Assembly: GCF_030814835.1 (NCBI RefSeq)
Contig: NZ_JAUSVS010000014.1
Coordinates: 1 to 64,000 of the forward strand
DNA: 64,000 nt
Direction: 5' to 3'
Source: Caulobacter ginsengisoli
GTDB taxonomy: Bacteria > Pseudomonadota > Alphaproteobacteria > Caulobacterales > Caulobacteraceae
Shown piece after piece: positions 8,148 through 17,308 of this stretch. The position numbers were made by a program, and so were the translations under genes. The number at the start of each line of letters is the position of its first letter. Position 1 is the stretch's first letter. The notes below the pieces were generated by a model, which worked only from the letters and a program-made list of their open reading frames with translations, searched no databases and was not told the origin of the DNA.

Positions 8148-9533
8148 ATGACCGATCCCCTTACCCAGCTGGCCGCCCTCGCCGGGCGCGAGCGCTATGA
8201 CGGCGTGACCATCGCCAGGCAGCCGCCAGCCCTGGCCACCCGCTTCCAGGCCGACGAGGCTGCCGCCGCCGTCATCGCCGCCACCGCGGCCGAGGCGGCG
8301 GATCTGTGGAGGATGCGCACCGGCCAGACCCAAACGGTCGAGGTGGCCGCCCGCGAGGCGGCCGCCAGCCTGATCAGCTTCATGTTCCAGCGCTTCGAGG
8401 ACCCGGCGCGGGCCGCCGTCCGCGACCCGCCGGTCACCGCCGCTGACGGCTTCTTCAGGAGTGGGGACGGCCGCTGGGTCTACCTCCACCCCAGCTTCCC
8501 GGAAAGTTCGCGGGCCATGCTGCAGCTGTTGGGTTGCGAGAACAGCCGCGAGGCGGTGACCGCCACTGTCGCCGGCTGGGAGGCCCAGGCCCTCGAGGAC
8601 GCGATTGCCGAGGCGGGCGTCTGCGGCGCGATGGCCCGCACGCCGCAGGAATGGGACGCCAGCGAGCAGGGCCAGGCCATGGCCCGCCTGCCGCTGGTCG
8701 AGGTGGTCCGCATCGGCGACGCCCCGCCAAAACCGCTTCCCGCCAGCGGCGACAGCCCCCTCTCCGGCGTCAAGGTGCTGGACCTGACCCGCGTCCTGGC
8801 CGGCCCGGCCTGCGCCCGCGCGCTGGCGCAGCATGGCGCCGAGGTGCTGCACATCACCTCGCCCAATCTGCCCTCAATCCCGCCCTTCGTGTCGGACACC
8901 GGCCATGGCAAGCGCTCGGCCTTCCTCGACCTGAAGACCGAGGCCGATCACGGCCGCCTGCTGGCGCTGCTAGATGACGCCGACATCTTCTCGCAGGGCT
9001 ATCGCCTGGGCGGCCTCGACCGGCTGGGTCTGTCGCCGGAAGCCCTGGCGGCCAGACGGCCCGGTCTGATCCATGTCTCGATCAACTGCTATGGCCACGA
9101 AGGCCCATGGGCGGGCCGGCCAGGCTGGGAGCAGCTGGCCCAGACGGTGACCGGCATGGCCCATGTCCATGGCGGCGAGGCGGGACCGACCATCCAGCCG
9201 GCGGCGGTCAACGACTACACCACCGGCTATCTCGCGGCCCTGGGCGCCATGATCGCCCTGCGCCGTCGGGCCGTCGAAGGCGGCAGCTGGCGGGTGCGGG
9301 TCTCGCTGGTCCAGACCGCCCGCTGGGTGCGCGAACTGGGGATCGCCGGGCCGGAGCGGCTGGCGGCCGTCCAGCCGTTCAGCGCCGAGGAACTAGCGGG
9401 CTACAGCCTCCACGAGGACGGCGGGTTCGGGCCGGTCAGCTTCCTGCGCCCGCCGGTCCGGTTGTCGGCGACCCCCGCCCGTTGGACCGAACCCACCCGG
9501 CCGCTGGGCAGCGATCCGCCGGCCTGGGTTTGA
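8148..9533 (+). CDS. CaiB/BaiF family (class III) CoA transferase
   Basis: A 461-residue class III CoA-transferase. The motif usually found at the N-terminus (LSGVKVLDLTRVLAGPACAR) appears only at about residue 203. It is followed by GAEVLHITSP, KRSAFLDLK and NDYTTGYLAALGAM, where the Asp is probably catalytic. The first 200 residues resemble the middle and end of a CaiB protein (DGRWVYLHPSFP and GVCGAMARTPQEWD). The chain therefore looks like a truncated copy fused to a second one, or a permuted order. The family moves CoA between carboxylic acids. The substrate is unknown, but nearby acyl-CoA enzymes fit. Confidence 0.88.
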   Translation: MTDPLTQLAALAGRERYDGVTIARQPPALATRFQADEAAAAVIAATAAEAADLWRMRTGQTQTVEVAAREAAASLISFMFQRFEDPARAAVRDPPVTAADGFFRSGDGRWVYLHPSFPESSRAMLQLLGCENSREAVTATVAGWEAQALEDAIAEAGVCGAMARTPQEWDASEQGQAMARLPLVEVVRIGDAPPKPLPASGDSPLSGVKVLDLTRVLAGPACARALAQHGAEVLHITSPNLPSIPPFVSDTGHGKRSAFLDLKTEADHGRLLALLDDADIFSQGYRLGGLDRLGLSPEALAARRPGLIHVSINCYGHEGPWAGRPGWEQLAQTVTGMAHVHGGEAGPTIQPAAVNDYTTGYLAALGAMIALRRRAVEGGSWRVRVSLVQTARWVRELGIAGPERLAAVQPFSAEELAGYSLHEDGGFGPVSFLRPPVRLSATPARWTEPTRPLGSDPPAWV

Positions 9534-9534
9534 G

Positions 9535-9987
9535 TCAGCCCGGCAGACGACCGCCCGACAGATCGAATGTCGCCCGGAGGATCATCAACCCCAGCACCAG
9601 CCAGGACAGGGCGTAGAGGTTGGCCCGGATCGTCACCCGGTCGATGGTCGCCTGGACCAGGGAATGGCAGACGCGCAGGCCCAGATAGATCCAGGCCGCG
9701 ATGGCATAGGCCGGGTCGGCCAGACCCGCGACCACAATGACGATGGCGACCGTATAGAAGACGGTCGGCGCCTCGAACAGGTGGTTGTAGTTGTCCGCCA
9801 CCCTGCGCACCGGCGAGGGCAGCCTGGGCCGGAAATCCTCGGTATGGGCGGCGTCCTGATAGGTGAGCCCGGCCTTGCGCATTGCCGGCAGCCGCACGGC
9901 GGTCATCCAGACCATCATCACCAGCGACAGCACGCCCCCGCCACAGACGGCGCGCAGAATCCAGATGGCCGAAGAATCCAGGTGCAT
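9535..9987 (-). CDS. MAPEG family membrane protein
   Basis: A 150-residue protein with four transmembrane helices and the MAPEG signature region (DNYNHLFEAPTVFYTVAIV and YLGLRVCHSLVQAT). MAPEG proteins include microsomal glutathione transferases; activity of bacterial members is seldom shown. The start MHLDSSAIW is preceded by GGGGAGGGCTCA. A TetR gene lies upstream on the same strand, and a 17-base palindrome (10054-10070) sits between the two, so the TetR protein probably represses this gene. Confidence 0.85.
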   Translation of the reverse strand: MHLDSSAIWILRAVCGGGVLSLVMMVWMTAVRLPAMRKAGLTYQDAAHTEDFRPRLPSPVRRVADNYNHLFEAPTVFYTVAIVIVVAGLADPAYAIAAWIYLGLRVCHSLVQATIDRVTIRANLYALSWLVLGLMILRATFDLSGGRLPG

Positions 9988-10053
9988 TGAGCCCTCCCCG
10001 CTAGGTGGTGTCACGACCGCGCCAATCGCCGGACCGTGAGCGACTCATTACAT

Positions 10054-10070
10054 ACATACAGTTTGTATGT
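10054..10070. promoter_or_regulatory. TetR-type operator palindrome
   Basis: ACATACA, three bases, then TGTATGT: a perfect 7-base inverted repeat. It resembles the AcrR-type TACATACA operator style. It lies 67 bases before the MAPEG start and just after the TetR stop, so it most likely controls the MAPEG gene. Confidence 0.75.
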
Positions 10071-10104
10071 TTATCAATTCTGCCTGCCCTTTGACCTAGA
10101 GGCC

Positions 10105-10710
10105 CTAGGCTGTGCGCAGGGAGAGGATCAGCCGGTCCATCACACCGGTGACCTCCTCACGAGCGTGCTCGGTGTCGTCCGCCCCCGCCAGATAGAGCGA
10201 GGCCTCCCGCAACGCGCCCAGCAGCACATGGGCCAGGGGGCGGATCGGCTGGCTGGCGATCAGGCCGCTCTCCAGGGCCTGGGTAAGCATCCCCTCGGTC
10301 AGACCCAGGCCATAGCGGGTGCTGATCTCCCGCCAGCGCGTGACGCCCAGCACCGCGGGGGCGTCGACCAGGGCGACCTGGCGCACCGCCGGATCGCCGC
10401 AGGCTTCCAGCCAGAGACGCGTCCCCAGCCGCATCCGGGCTATGGGATCGGCGTCGGGCGCCGCCGCGATCCCTTCGGCGATGGCCTCGATCACCTCGGT
10501 CTCCACGGCCTCGTAGACCGCCTGGAACAGCTCGGTCTTGTCCTTGAAGTGATGATAGAGGGCGCCGCGGGTCACGCCGGCCGCCCGGGCGATCTCGTCG
10601 GCCCCGACATGGCCATAGCCGCGGCCGGCGAAGAGTTCGCGGCCCGCGTCGACCAGCGCCAGGCGCGTCGCCTCGGAGCGTTCAGCCTGGGTCCGCCGCG
10701 CCGGCTTCAT
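10105..10710 (-). CDS. TetR/AcrR family transcriptional regulator
   Basis: A 201-residue protein with an N-terminal TetR helix-turn-helix (about residues 10-60, ending GVTRGALYHHFKDKTELF). A helical ligand-binding domain follows with the TetR_C segment RQVALVDAPAVLG. The C-terminal pattern is like regulators that sense hydrophobic or toxic compounds. It is followed by a palindrome and then the MAPEG gene on the same strand, so the likely target is that gene, possibly with a role in detoxification. Confidence 0.9.
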   Translation of the reverse strand: MKPARRTQAERSEATRLALVDAGRELFAGRGYGHVGADEIARAAGVTRGALYHHFKDKTELFQAVYEAVETEVIEAIAEGIAAAPDADPIARMRLGTRLWLEACGDPAVRQVALVDAPAVLGVTRWREISTRYGLGLTEGMLTQALESGLIASQPIRPLAHVLLGALREASLYLAGADDTEHAREEVTGVMDRLILSLRTA

Positions 10711-10729
10711 GCCCCCGGACCGCCTCGGT

Positions 10730-10969
10730 CTAGGACTTTACCTCGGTCGAGGGCCGGTCGCCGCCGTCCGAGACTTCGAAATGCCAGTGGCCCTGGGAAT
10801 CCTCGTAGGAGATGCCCTCGTCCTCGCCGCCGACCCGCTGCCCGCCGGCCGCCCGCTTGGCCGCCGCCACCGCCGCGTCGCGCGATCGGAAGGTCTCGGA
10901 ATAGGAGCCGTCGACCCGGTAGGCCCAGCCGCCGTCATGCTCGACGATCTCATAGACCAGATGCGCCAT
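10730..10969 (-). CDS. DUF2188 domain protein
   Basis: A 79-residue protein with the DUF2188 layout: YEIVEHDGGWAYRVDGSYSETF, then RDAAVAAAKRAA, then a C-terminal strand SQGHWHFEVSDGG. These are small soluble proteins of unknown function, common in alphaproteobacteria. It sits 16 bases after the DusA gene and could be co-transcribed with it. Confidence 0.8.
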   Translation of the reverse strand: MAHLVYEIVEHDGGWAYRVDGSYSETFRSRDAAVAAAKRAAGGQRVGGEDEGISYEDSQGHWHFEVSDGGDRPSTEVKS

Positions 10970-10985
10970 CTCGCTTCTCCTCGTC

Positions 10986-11972
10986 TCAGGCCGGAACCGG
11001 TATTCGCTCCATAGTCACCGCCGCCAGGGCCGCGTCCAGCACTTCCAGTCCCGCACCAGGCTTGCAGCCCTCGACGGTCAGGATGCGCCGCCACGCCCGC
11101 GCCCCGGGCCGGCCGTGGAACAGGCCCAGCATGTGGCGGCTCATGGCCGGCAGGTGGACGCCGCGCGCCAGCTGCTGGGACATATAGGGCCGGTAGCGGG
11201 CCACCGCCTCGAACGGGTCGATATCTGCCTGAGTTCCGCCGAACACCAGGCGGTCGACCCGGCCCAGCTGCGCCGGCTCGTGATACGCCGCCCGGCCCAG
11301 CATCACCCCGTCGAACGCATCCAGATAGCCGACGGCGGCCTCCAGATCCGGCACCCCGCCGTTCAGCACGATGGTCAGATGCGGCTTCTCACGCTTCAGC
11401 CGCGCCACCAGGTCGTAATCGAGCGGCGGCACATCGCGGTTCTCTTTCGGCGAAAGGCCCTTGAGCCAGGCCTTGCGGGCATGGACGATGAAGGTCGTCA
11501 CTCCAGCCTTCTCGCAAAGCTCGACCAGCCGCCAGAGGCTCTCCTGCGGGTCCTGGTCATCGACGCCGATCCGGCACTTCACCGTCACATCGACCTTCAC
11601 CTCGCCCCGGATGGCCGCCATGCAGTCGGCGACCAGTTCCGGCTCGCGCATCAGGCAGGCCCCGAACCGCCCCGACTGCACCCGGTCCGAGGGGCAGCCG
11701 ACATTGAGGTTGATCTCGTCATAGCCCAGGTCCTCGCCGATCCGGGCCGACGCGGCCAGCTCGCGGGGATCGGACCCGCCCAGTTGCAGCGCCACCGGAT
11801 GCTCGACCGGATCGAACCCCAGTAGCCGCTCGCGGTCGCCATGCAGCACCGCCCCGGTGGTCACCATCTCGGTATAGAGCAGCGCGCGCGCCGACAGCGA
11901 CCGGTGCAGGACCCGGCAATGCCGGTCCGTCCAGTCCATCATCGGGGCCACGGAGAGGCGATGGGGGCGCAT
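10986..11972 (-). CDS. dusA: tRNA-dihydrouridine(20/20a) synthase DusA
   Basis: A 328-residue FMN-dependent tRNA dihydrouridine synthase. It opens with RLSVAPMMDWTDRHCR, the canonical DusA start. The TIM-barrel active-site segment NLNVGCPSDRVQSGRFGACL contains the conserved Cys that protonates uridine. Later come KCRIGVDDQD, FIVHARKAWLKGLSPKENR and NGGVPDLE. It reduces U20/U20a in tRNA. The length and motif order are normal for DusA. Confidence 0.96.
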   Translation of the reverse strand: MRPHRLSVAPMMDWTDRHCRVLHRSLSARALLYTEMVTTGAVLHGDRERLLGFDPVEHPVALQLGGSDPRELAASARIGEDLGYDEINLNVGCPSDRVQSGRFGACLMREPELVADCMAAIRGEVKVDVTVKCRIGVDDQDPQESLWRLVELCEKAGVTTFIVHARKAWLKGLSPKENRDVPPLDYDLVARLKREKPHLTIVLNGGVPDLEAAVGYLDAFDGVMLGRAAYHEPAQLGRVDRLVFGGTQADIDPFEAVARYRPYMSQQLARGVHLPAMSRHMLGLFHGRPGARAWRRILTVEGCKPGAGLEVLDAALAAVTMERIPVPA

Positions 11973-12020
11973 GGCGGCTAGATAGGGGCAAACCGCCGGC
12001 TGGGCCAGCCAGGGACGCCC

Positions 12021-13049
12021 CTACATCTCCAGCGGATAGCCCGCCTCGCGCCACGACTGCATGCCGCCGTCCAGGGCCACGGCGCGGCGGAAGCCCAGTT
12101 CGCGCAGGGTCGCCGCCGCCAGGGTCGAGATCTTGCCCAGTTCGCAGCAGGTGACGATCCGCACCGTGGGGTCGGGGAATTCGGTATTGACCCGCAGTTC
12201 CAGCTGGCCCCGGGGCAGGTGCCGGGCGCCGGCGATATGCCCGGCCTCGAACGCCTCCCGCTCGCGGATATCCAGGATCACCATGTCGCGGCTGTTGCCG
12301 CCGATCCGCTCATTGAGCTCGGCCAGGGACATGAAGGGGGTCTTGGCGGCCGCCTCGGCCAGCAGCTGGGCCACGGACTTGCCGCCGGTCATGTTGGTGC
12401 GCAGCGCCTCGGTGAGATGGGTGGGCGCGGCCAGATTGAGCTGCTGCATCATCTCGACGAAGGCGGCGCGGTCGGTCTTCTGCAGGCGCGGATTGTCGGC
12501 CATCTCGGCGCCGATGGTGGAGTGGGACCGGCCTTTGTACTCGTGGGCCGGATAGACCAGGGTCTGGGGCGGCAGCTTCAGAACCTTGTCGAACAGGCTC
12601 TCATACAGCGCGTGGGGATCGCCGGTCGGCAGGTCGGTCCGCCCGGTGCCGCCGATCAGCAGGGTGTCGCCGGTGAACACCCGGTCCTCCATGACCAGGC
12701 ACATGGAGTCCTGGGTGTGCCCCGGCGTGTGCAGGGCCTTGAGCCGCAGCTGCCCCACGATCAGCATGTCGCCGTCGTCCAGCCGCATGTCGGCGTGGGG
12801 CGCGGGGCTGGACCGGTGCATGACCAGCGGCGCCGACAGCGCCTTGCCCAGTTCGCGGCCGGCCGAGAAGTGGTCGGCATGGGTGTGGGTGTCGATGACA
12901 TAGCGGATCTGCACCCCCTGCTGGGCCGCCAGGCCCAGGTAGCGGTCGATCGCGCTGAGCTCCGGATCGATGAGCACCGCCGCCCGGCTGGTTTCGCAGC
13001 CCACCAGATAGGACTGGCAACCGCCTGTCGCGAACTGTTCGAAGACCAT
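12021..13049 (-). CDS. Metallo-beta-lactamase/rhodanese fusion, persulfide-dioxygenase-like
   Basis: A 342-residue two-domain protein. The N-terminal metallo-beta-lactamase fold has THTHADH at residues 54-60, HTPGHTQDS and FTGDTLLIGGTGRTD, typical of ETHE1-like persulfide dioxygenases. The C-terminal rhodanese domain (about 235-342) has DIREREAFEAGHIAGARH and its likely catalytic Cys in TCCELGKIS. Such fusions oxidise glutathione persulfide and transfer sulfur. ATG at 13049 is preceded by GGGGAGTGGGGCG. The gene is 32 bases from the peroxiredoxin gene, suggesting a shared thiol-stress role. Confidence 0.9.
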   Translation of the reverse strand: MVFEQFATGGCQSYLVGCETSRAAVLIDPELSAIDRYLGLAAQQGVQIRYVIDTHTHADHFSAGRELGKALSAPLVMHRSSPAPHADMRLDDGDMLIVGQLRLKALHTPGHTQDSMCLVMEDRVFTGDTLLIGGTGRTDLPTGDPHALYESLFDKVLKLPPQTLVYPAHEYKGRSHSTIGAEMADNPRLQKTDRAAFVEMMQQLNLAAPTHLTEALRTNMTGGKSVAQLLAEAAAKTPFMSLAELNERIGGNSRDMVILDIREREAFEAGHIAGARHLPRGQLELRVNTEFPDPTVRIVTCCELGKISTLAAATLRELGFRRAVALDGGMQSWREAGYPLEM

Positions 13050-13081
13050 CGCCCCACTCCCCTGCCCTACCCCGGACTCTG

Positions 13082-13744
13082 TCAGGCCTGCGGCTGGGCC
13101 ACCACCCGCAGATAGGGCTTCACGGTCTTCCATCCGGCCGGGAACTTCTCGCGGGCCTGTTCGTCGGAAACCGAGGGCGGGATGATGACGTCCTGGCCAG
13201 GGCGCCAGTTCACCGGCGTCGCCACCGTGTGCTTGGCCGTCAGCTGGCAGGAGTCGAGCAGGCGCTGGACCTCGTCGAAGTTGCGGCCGGTGCTCATCGG
13301 GTAGGTCAGCATCGCCTTGATCTTCTTGTCCGGCCCGATGACGAAGACCGAACGGACCGTGGCGTTGTCGGCGGCGGTGCGGCCGTCACAGCTGTCGCCG
13401 GCGCCCTCGGGCAGCATGTCGTAGGCCATCGCCACTTTGAGCTCGGTGTCGCCGATCATCGGGTAGTTGACCGCGTGGCCCTGGGTTTCCTCGATGTCCT
13501 GGACCCATTTGGCGTGATTGATCACCGGGTCGACGCTGAGGCCGATGATCTTGGTGTTGCGCCGGTCGAACTCGGGCTTCAGCCGGGCCATGTAGCCCAG
13601 CTCCGTGGTGCAGACCGGGGTGAAGTCCTTGGGGTGCGAGAACAGGATGGCCCAGCTGTCCCCCATCCAGGCGTGAAAATCGATTTCGCCCTGGGTGGTG
13701 TTGGCGACGAAGTTGGGGGCCTCGGAATTGATCCGCAAAGACAT
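13082..13744 (-). CDS. 1-Cys peroxiredoxin (Prx6 subfamily)
   Basis: A 220-residue peroxiredoxin starting MSLRINSEAPNFVANTT. The peroxidatic cysteine is C45 in FTPVCTTELGYMARL. The long C-terminal region (PVNWRPGQDVIIPPSVSDEQA) marks the Prx6-type 1-Cys class. It reduces peroxides at the expense of thiols. AGGAGAAACGCC precedes the ATG. The gene is divergent from the large regulator at 13853, with a 108-base gap holding an inverted repeat. The MBL/rhodanese gene lies downstream on the same strand. Confidence 0.95.
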   Translation of the reverse strand: MSLRINSEAPNFVANTTQGEIDFHAWMGDSWAILFSHPKDFTPVCTTELGYMARLKPEFDRRNTKIIGLSVDPVINHAKWVQDIEETQGHAVNYPMIGDTELKVAMAYDMLPEGAGDSCDGRTAADNATVRSVFVIGPDKKIKAMLTYPMSTGRNFDEVQRLLDSCQLTAKHTVATPVNWRPGQDVIIPPSVSDEQAREKFPAGWKTVKPYLRVVAQPQA

Positions 13745-13802
13745 GGCGTTTCTCCTGTTGAGTTGCCCCCTGATGCGCCCCTGCCGATCCGGTGTCCTGA
13801 AA

Positions 13803-13820
13803 GGAACCGGAAAAAGTTCC
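13803..13820. promoter_or_regulatory. Inverted repeat in the divergent promoter region
   Basis: GGAAC and GTTCC separated by eight bases, between the peroxiredoxin and the large regulator genes. The short arms make this a weak candidate operator. Confidence 0.35.
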
Positions 13821-13852
13821 GAAAACTGCGGGAAGTGGCTACAGCTGCGGTC

Positions 13853-16800
13853 ATGCCCGATCAGGCGCTGGGATCCTTTCATCTGGACGAGCAGGGGGAC
13901 CTGTTGTTCCGCGGCGACGAGCCCGTAGCGCTCGGCCGGCGGGCGGTGGCCCTGTTGCGGGCGCTGGTCGAACGCCCCGGCGCCCCGGTCTCCAAGGACG
14001 CGCTGATCGAGGCGGCCTGGCCGGGCCAGACCGTCGAGGACAGCAATCTCACGGTCCAGATCGCCGCCCTGCGCAAGGCGCTCGGCGAGGTTCCCGGCGG
14101 CGAGCGGTGGATCGAGACCATGCCCCGCCGCGGCTATCGCTATGTCGGGCCTGTCGCCGCCACGCCCCCGGAAACCCCCGTCGACGCGCCACCGCCCATG
14201 GCCGAACGGCGCCAGATCACCGCGATGTCGTGCGAACTTGTCGGCCGGCCGGAAGCGGTCGACGACCTCGAAGACCTGCGCGAGGCCCACGCCGCGTTTC
14301 AACGCTGTGTGACGCAGATGGCCGATCGCTACGGCGGCCATGTCCTCGGCCAGCTCGGCGCCACCGCGCTGGTCCTGTTCGGCTATCCGGCCGCCGGCGA
14401 ACACGACGCCGAACAGGCGGTCCGGGCAGGGATCGGCCTTCGGGCCGCGGTCGGCGCCCTCAAGCCTGACGCGCCGATGCGCTGCCGGGCCGGTATCGCC
14501 ACCGGCGTGGCCATCATCGGCGACCGCGAGATCGTCGGCGATGCGCCAGACCTGGCCGTCCAGTTGCGGCTGTCGGCCCAGCCGGGCAACGTCGCCATCG
14601 AGCCGGCCACGCGCGGCCTGATCGGCGACCTGTTCGACTGCCGCGATTTCGGCTCCATCGCCTCGGCGGGCCGCGCCGGGCCGCTGCGCGTCTGGCAGGT
14701 GCTGGGCGAGGGACGGGTCGCCAGCCGGTTCGAGGCCCTGCGGGGCGCGGTGGCGAGCCGGCTGGTCGGCCGCGATGAGGAGATCGACCTGCTGCTGCGC
14801 CGCTGGGCGCGCGCCGCCGCCGGCGAGGGCCAGGTCGTGCTGATGTCCGGTGAACCGGGCCTGGGCAAGTCCCGCCTCGCCGCGGAGATGGCGGACCGCC
14901 TGCAGGGCCAACCCCACCGGCGGCTCGGCTATTTCTGCTCGCCCCACCACCAGGACAGCGCGCTGTTTCCCTTCGTTGACCAGCTGGAGCGGGCCTGCGG
15001 GTTCACGCCCGACGACCTGGCGCCGGCCCGGCGGGAGAGGCTGGCGGCGCTGCTGGCCGAGGCCGCCCTGCCCGACGAGGATGTGGCGCTCCTCAGCGAT
15101 CTGCTGGCCCTGCCGGCGCCGGACCCCCCGCCCCTGGCGAACCAGAACGCCCGCCGGACGATGGAGCGGACGCTGGAGGCTCTGCTCCGGCAGATCGAAG
15201 GCCTGGCGCGCCGCCAGCCGGTGGTGATGATCTTCGAAGACGCCCATTGGATCGATGCGACCTCGCGAGACCTGCTCGATCTGGCCGTCGAGCGCGTGCG
15301 CGGCCTGCCGGTGCTGCTGATCGTCACCTTTCGTCCCGAGTTCAAACCGCCCTGGACCGGCCAGCCGCACGTCACGGCGCTGGCCCTGAGCCGCCTGGAT
15401 CGCCGCGAGCGGATCTCGCTGGTGGCCCAGGTCGCCGGCAAGGCGCTGCCGGCCGCCGTGCTGGACCAGATCGCCGACCGCACCGACGGCGTGCCGCTGT
15501 TCGTCGAGGAACTGACCAAGAGCGTGCTGGAGAGCGGCCTGCTACGGGCCGAGACGGACCGCTTCGTCCTCGATGGGACAGCGCCGGCGTTCGCCATCCC
15601 GACCAGCCTCTACGCCCTGCTCCTGGCCCGGCTCGACCGTCCGGCCTCGATGCGGCGGGTGGCGCAGGCGGGGGCGGCGATCGGACGCGAGTTTTCCTAC
15701 GGCCTGCTGCGCGCGGTCTGCCGACTTCCCGAGGACCAGCTGCAGAGCGCCCTGGCCCAGCTGGTCGCCTCGGAGCTGGCCTTCCAGCGCGGCATGCCGC
15801 CGGAGTCGGTCTACAGCTTCAAGCACGCCCTGGTGCAGGACGTGGCCTATGGCAGCCTGGTGCGGGCCGACCGCCAGCAGCTGCACGCGGCGATCGTCCA
15901 GGCGCTCGAGACGCGGTCCCCGGAGTTGATCGAGACCCAGCCCGAGCTGCTGGCTCATCACTGCGCCGAGGCAGGGCTGGCGCAAAAATCCGCCGAGGCC
16001 TGGGGCCGGGCCGGCTGGCGGTCCGCCGCGCGATCGGCGCTGGCCGAGGCGGCGGCCCAGTTCCAAAAAGCGCTGGACCAGCTGGCGCTGACGCCGGAAA
16101 GCCTCGAGCGCGCCCGACAGGAGCTGGAGTTCCGCAGCGCCCTGGCCGCGCTGCTGCGGTTCATCCAGGGCCAGGCGGCGCCGGAAACCGGCCGGGCCTA
16201 TGCCCGCACGCAGGAACTGTGGGAACAGCTGGGGTCCCCGCCGGAGTTCCGTCACGTGCCCTATGGGCAGTCGATGTACCACGTCTATCGCGGCGAACTC
16301 GACCTGGCGCGGCGGGTCGGCGAGGACCTGCTGAGGCTGAGCGGCGAACGCGGCGATTCAGCCGGGCTGGTGATGGGTCACAGCGTCGCCGGGCAGAGCC
16401 TGTTGCTGGCGGGGAACTTCGCCGGGTCGCGGATGCATCTGGAAGCGCTGCAGGCGCTGTATGACCCCCTTGCCCACGCCACCCTGGTCCAGCAGGCGGG
16501 CTCCCACCCCTTGATGACCCAGGCCTTCCTGGGGCTGGGGCTGTTCTGCCTGGGCTTTCCGGACCAGGCGAACGCGCGGAGCCTCGCGGCCATCGCCGAG
16601 GCCCGGCGGCTGGCCCATCCGACCTCCCTGGCCGTCGGTCTGGCGATCGGCGCGCTGCAGGCCTCGCTCGCCGAGGACGGCGAAGCCCTGGACCTGCGCG
16701 CGAGCGAGCTGGCGGTCGTGGCGAGCGAGCAGGGCCTGCCCTTCTACCAGGCCTGGGCCGCCATCTATCAGGGTCGCGCCAAGGTGCAGGCGGGCGATGT

Positions 16801-17287
16801 GGCCGGCGGGATCGCGTTGCTGCAGGGCGGGCTGGCCGCCTACCGGGCCACCGGGGCGGTGATGTGGCTGCCGCATTTCATCGCCCTGCTGGCTGCGGGA
16901 CATGAGGCGGCCGGCGAGGTCGAGGACGCCGCCGTCTTGCTGGACGAGGCCATGCAGATCGTCGCCCGGACCGGGGAGCGCTGGTTCGCGGCCGAGCTGT
17001 ATCGGCGGAAGGGACAGCTTCTTTTGCGGCTGGGGCAGGCCGAGGCTGCGGCCGAGCAATACCGCCAGGCCATCGACCTGGCCGGCAGCCAAGGGGCCAG
17101 GCTCTGGGAACTGCGCGCCGCCGTGAGCCTGGCGCGGCTTTATTGCGACCGGGGCGACCACGCCGAAGCCGGCGAACTGTTAGGGCCGGTCTATGGCGGG
17201 CTCACCGAGGGCTTTGGCGCGCCCGACCTGGCGCAGGCCAGGGCGCTGCTGGATGGCATTGGCGCCACCGCCCGGCCGACCGCCTAG
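13853..17287 (+). CDS. Large regulator: winged helix, degenerate cyclase-like domain, ATPase, TPR repeats
   Basis: A 1144-residue protein from MPDQALGSF. Residues 1-100 are an OmpR-type winged helix (ALIEAAWPGQTVEDSNLTVQ, RGYRYVGPV). Residues 116-285 resemble an adenylate cyclase domain, but the first metal Asp is Glu (MSCELVG) and the second metal site is GATALVLFGYP, with Ala where Asp is expected. Catalysis is therefore doubtful. Residues 300-640 form an AAA/STAND ATPase with P-loop GEPGLGKS (333-340) and Walker B MIFEDAHW (about 460). The rest is TPR-like helices. Such proteins are transcription factors. Its divergence from the peroxiredoxin gene suggests that gene as a target. Confidence 0.88.
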   Translation: MPDQALGSFHLDEQGDLLFRGDEPVALGRRAVALLRALVERPGAPVSKDALIEAAWPGQTVEDSNLTVQIAALRKALGEVPGGERWIETMPRRGYRYVGPVAATPPETPVDAPPPMAERRQITAMSCELVGRPEAVDDLEDLREAHAAFQRCVTQMADRYGGHVLGQLGATALVLFGYPAAGEHDAEQAVRAGIGLRAAVGALKPDAPMRCRAGIATGVAIIGDREIVGDAPDLAVQLRLSAQPGNVAIEPATRGLIGDLFDCRDFGSIASAGRAGPLRVWQVLGEGRVASRFEALRGAVASRLVGRDEEIDLLLRRWARAAAGEGQVVLMSGEPGLGKSRLAAEMADRLQGQPHRRLGYFCSPHHQDSALFPFVDQLERACGFTPDDLAPARRERLAALLAEAALPDEDVALLSDLLALPAPDPPPLANQNARRTMERTLEALLRQIEGLARRQPVVMIFEDAHWIDATSRDLLDLAVERVRGLPVLLIVTFRPEFKPPWTGQPHVTALALSRLDRRERISLVAQVAGKALPAAVLDQIADRTDGVPLFVEELTKSVLESGLLRAETDRFVLDGTAPAFAIPTSLYALLLARLDRPASMRRVAQAGAAIGREFSYGLLRAVCRLPEDQLQSALAQLVASELAFQRGMPPESVYSFKHALVQDVAYGSLVRADRQQLHAAIVQALETRSPELIETQPELLAHHCAEAGLAQKSAEAWGRAGWRSAARSALAEAAAQFQKALDQLALTPESLERARQELEFRSALAALLRFIQGQAAPETGRAYARTQELWEQLGSPPEFRHVPYGQSMYHVYRGELDLARRVGEDLLRLSGERGDSAGLVMGHSVAGQSLLLAGNFAGSRMHLEALQALYDPLAHATLVQQAGSHPLMTQAFLGLGLFCLGFPDQANARSLAAIAEARRLAHPTSLAVGLAIGALQASLAEDGEALDLRASELAVVASEQGLPFYQAWAAIYQGRAKVQAGDVAGGIALLQGGLAAYRATGAVMWLPHFIALLAAGHEAAGEVEDAAVLLDEAMQIVARTGERWFAAELYRRKGQLLLRLGQAEAAAEQYRQAIDLAGSQGARLWELRAAVSLARLYCDRGDHAEAGELLGPVYGGLTEGFGAPDLAQARALLDGIGATARPTA

Positions 17288-17308
17288 CGCCCCACCCGCC
17301 AGGCAAGG

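Noticed and set aside
13229..13852. N-terminal extension of the large regulator
   Set aside because: The extra 208 residues are antisense to the peroxiredoxin gene; the winged helix begins at 13853.
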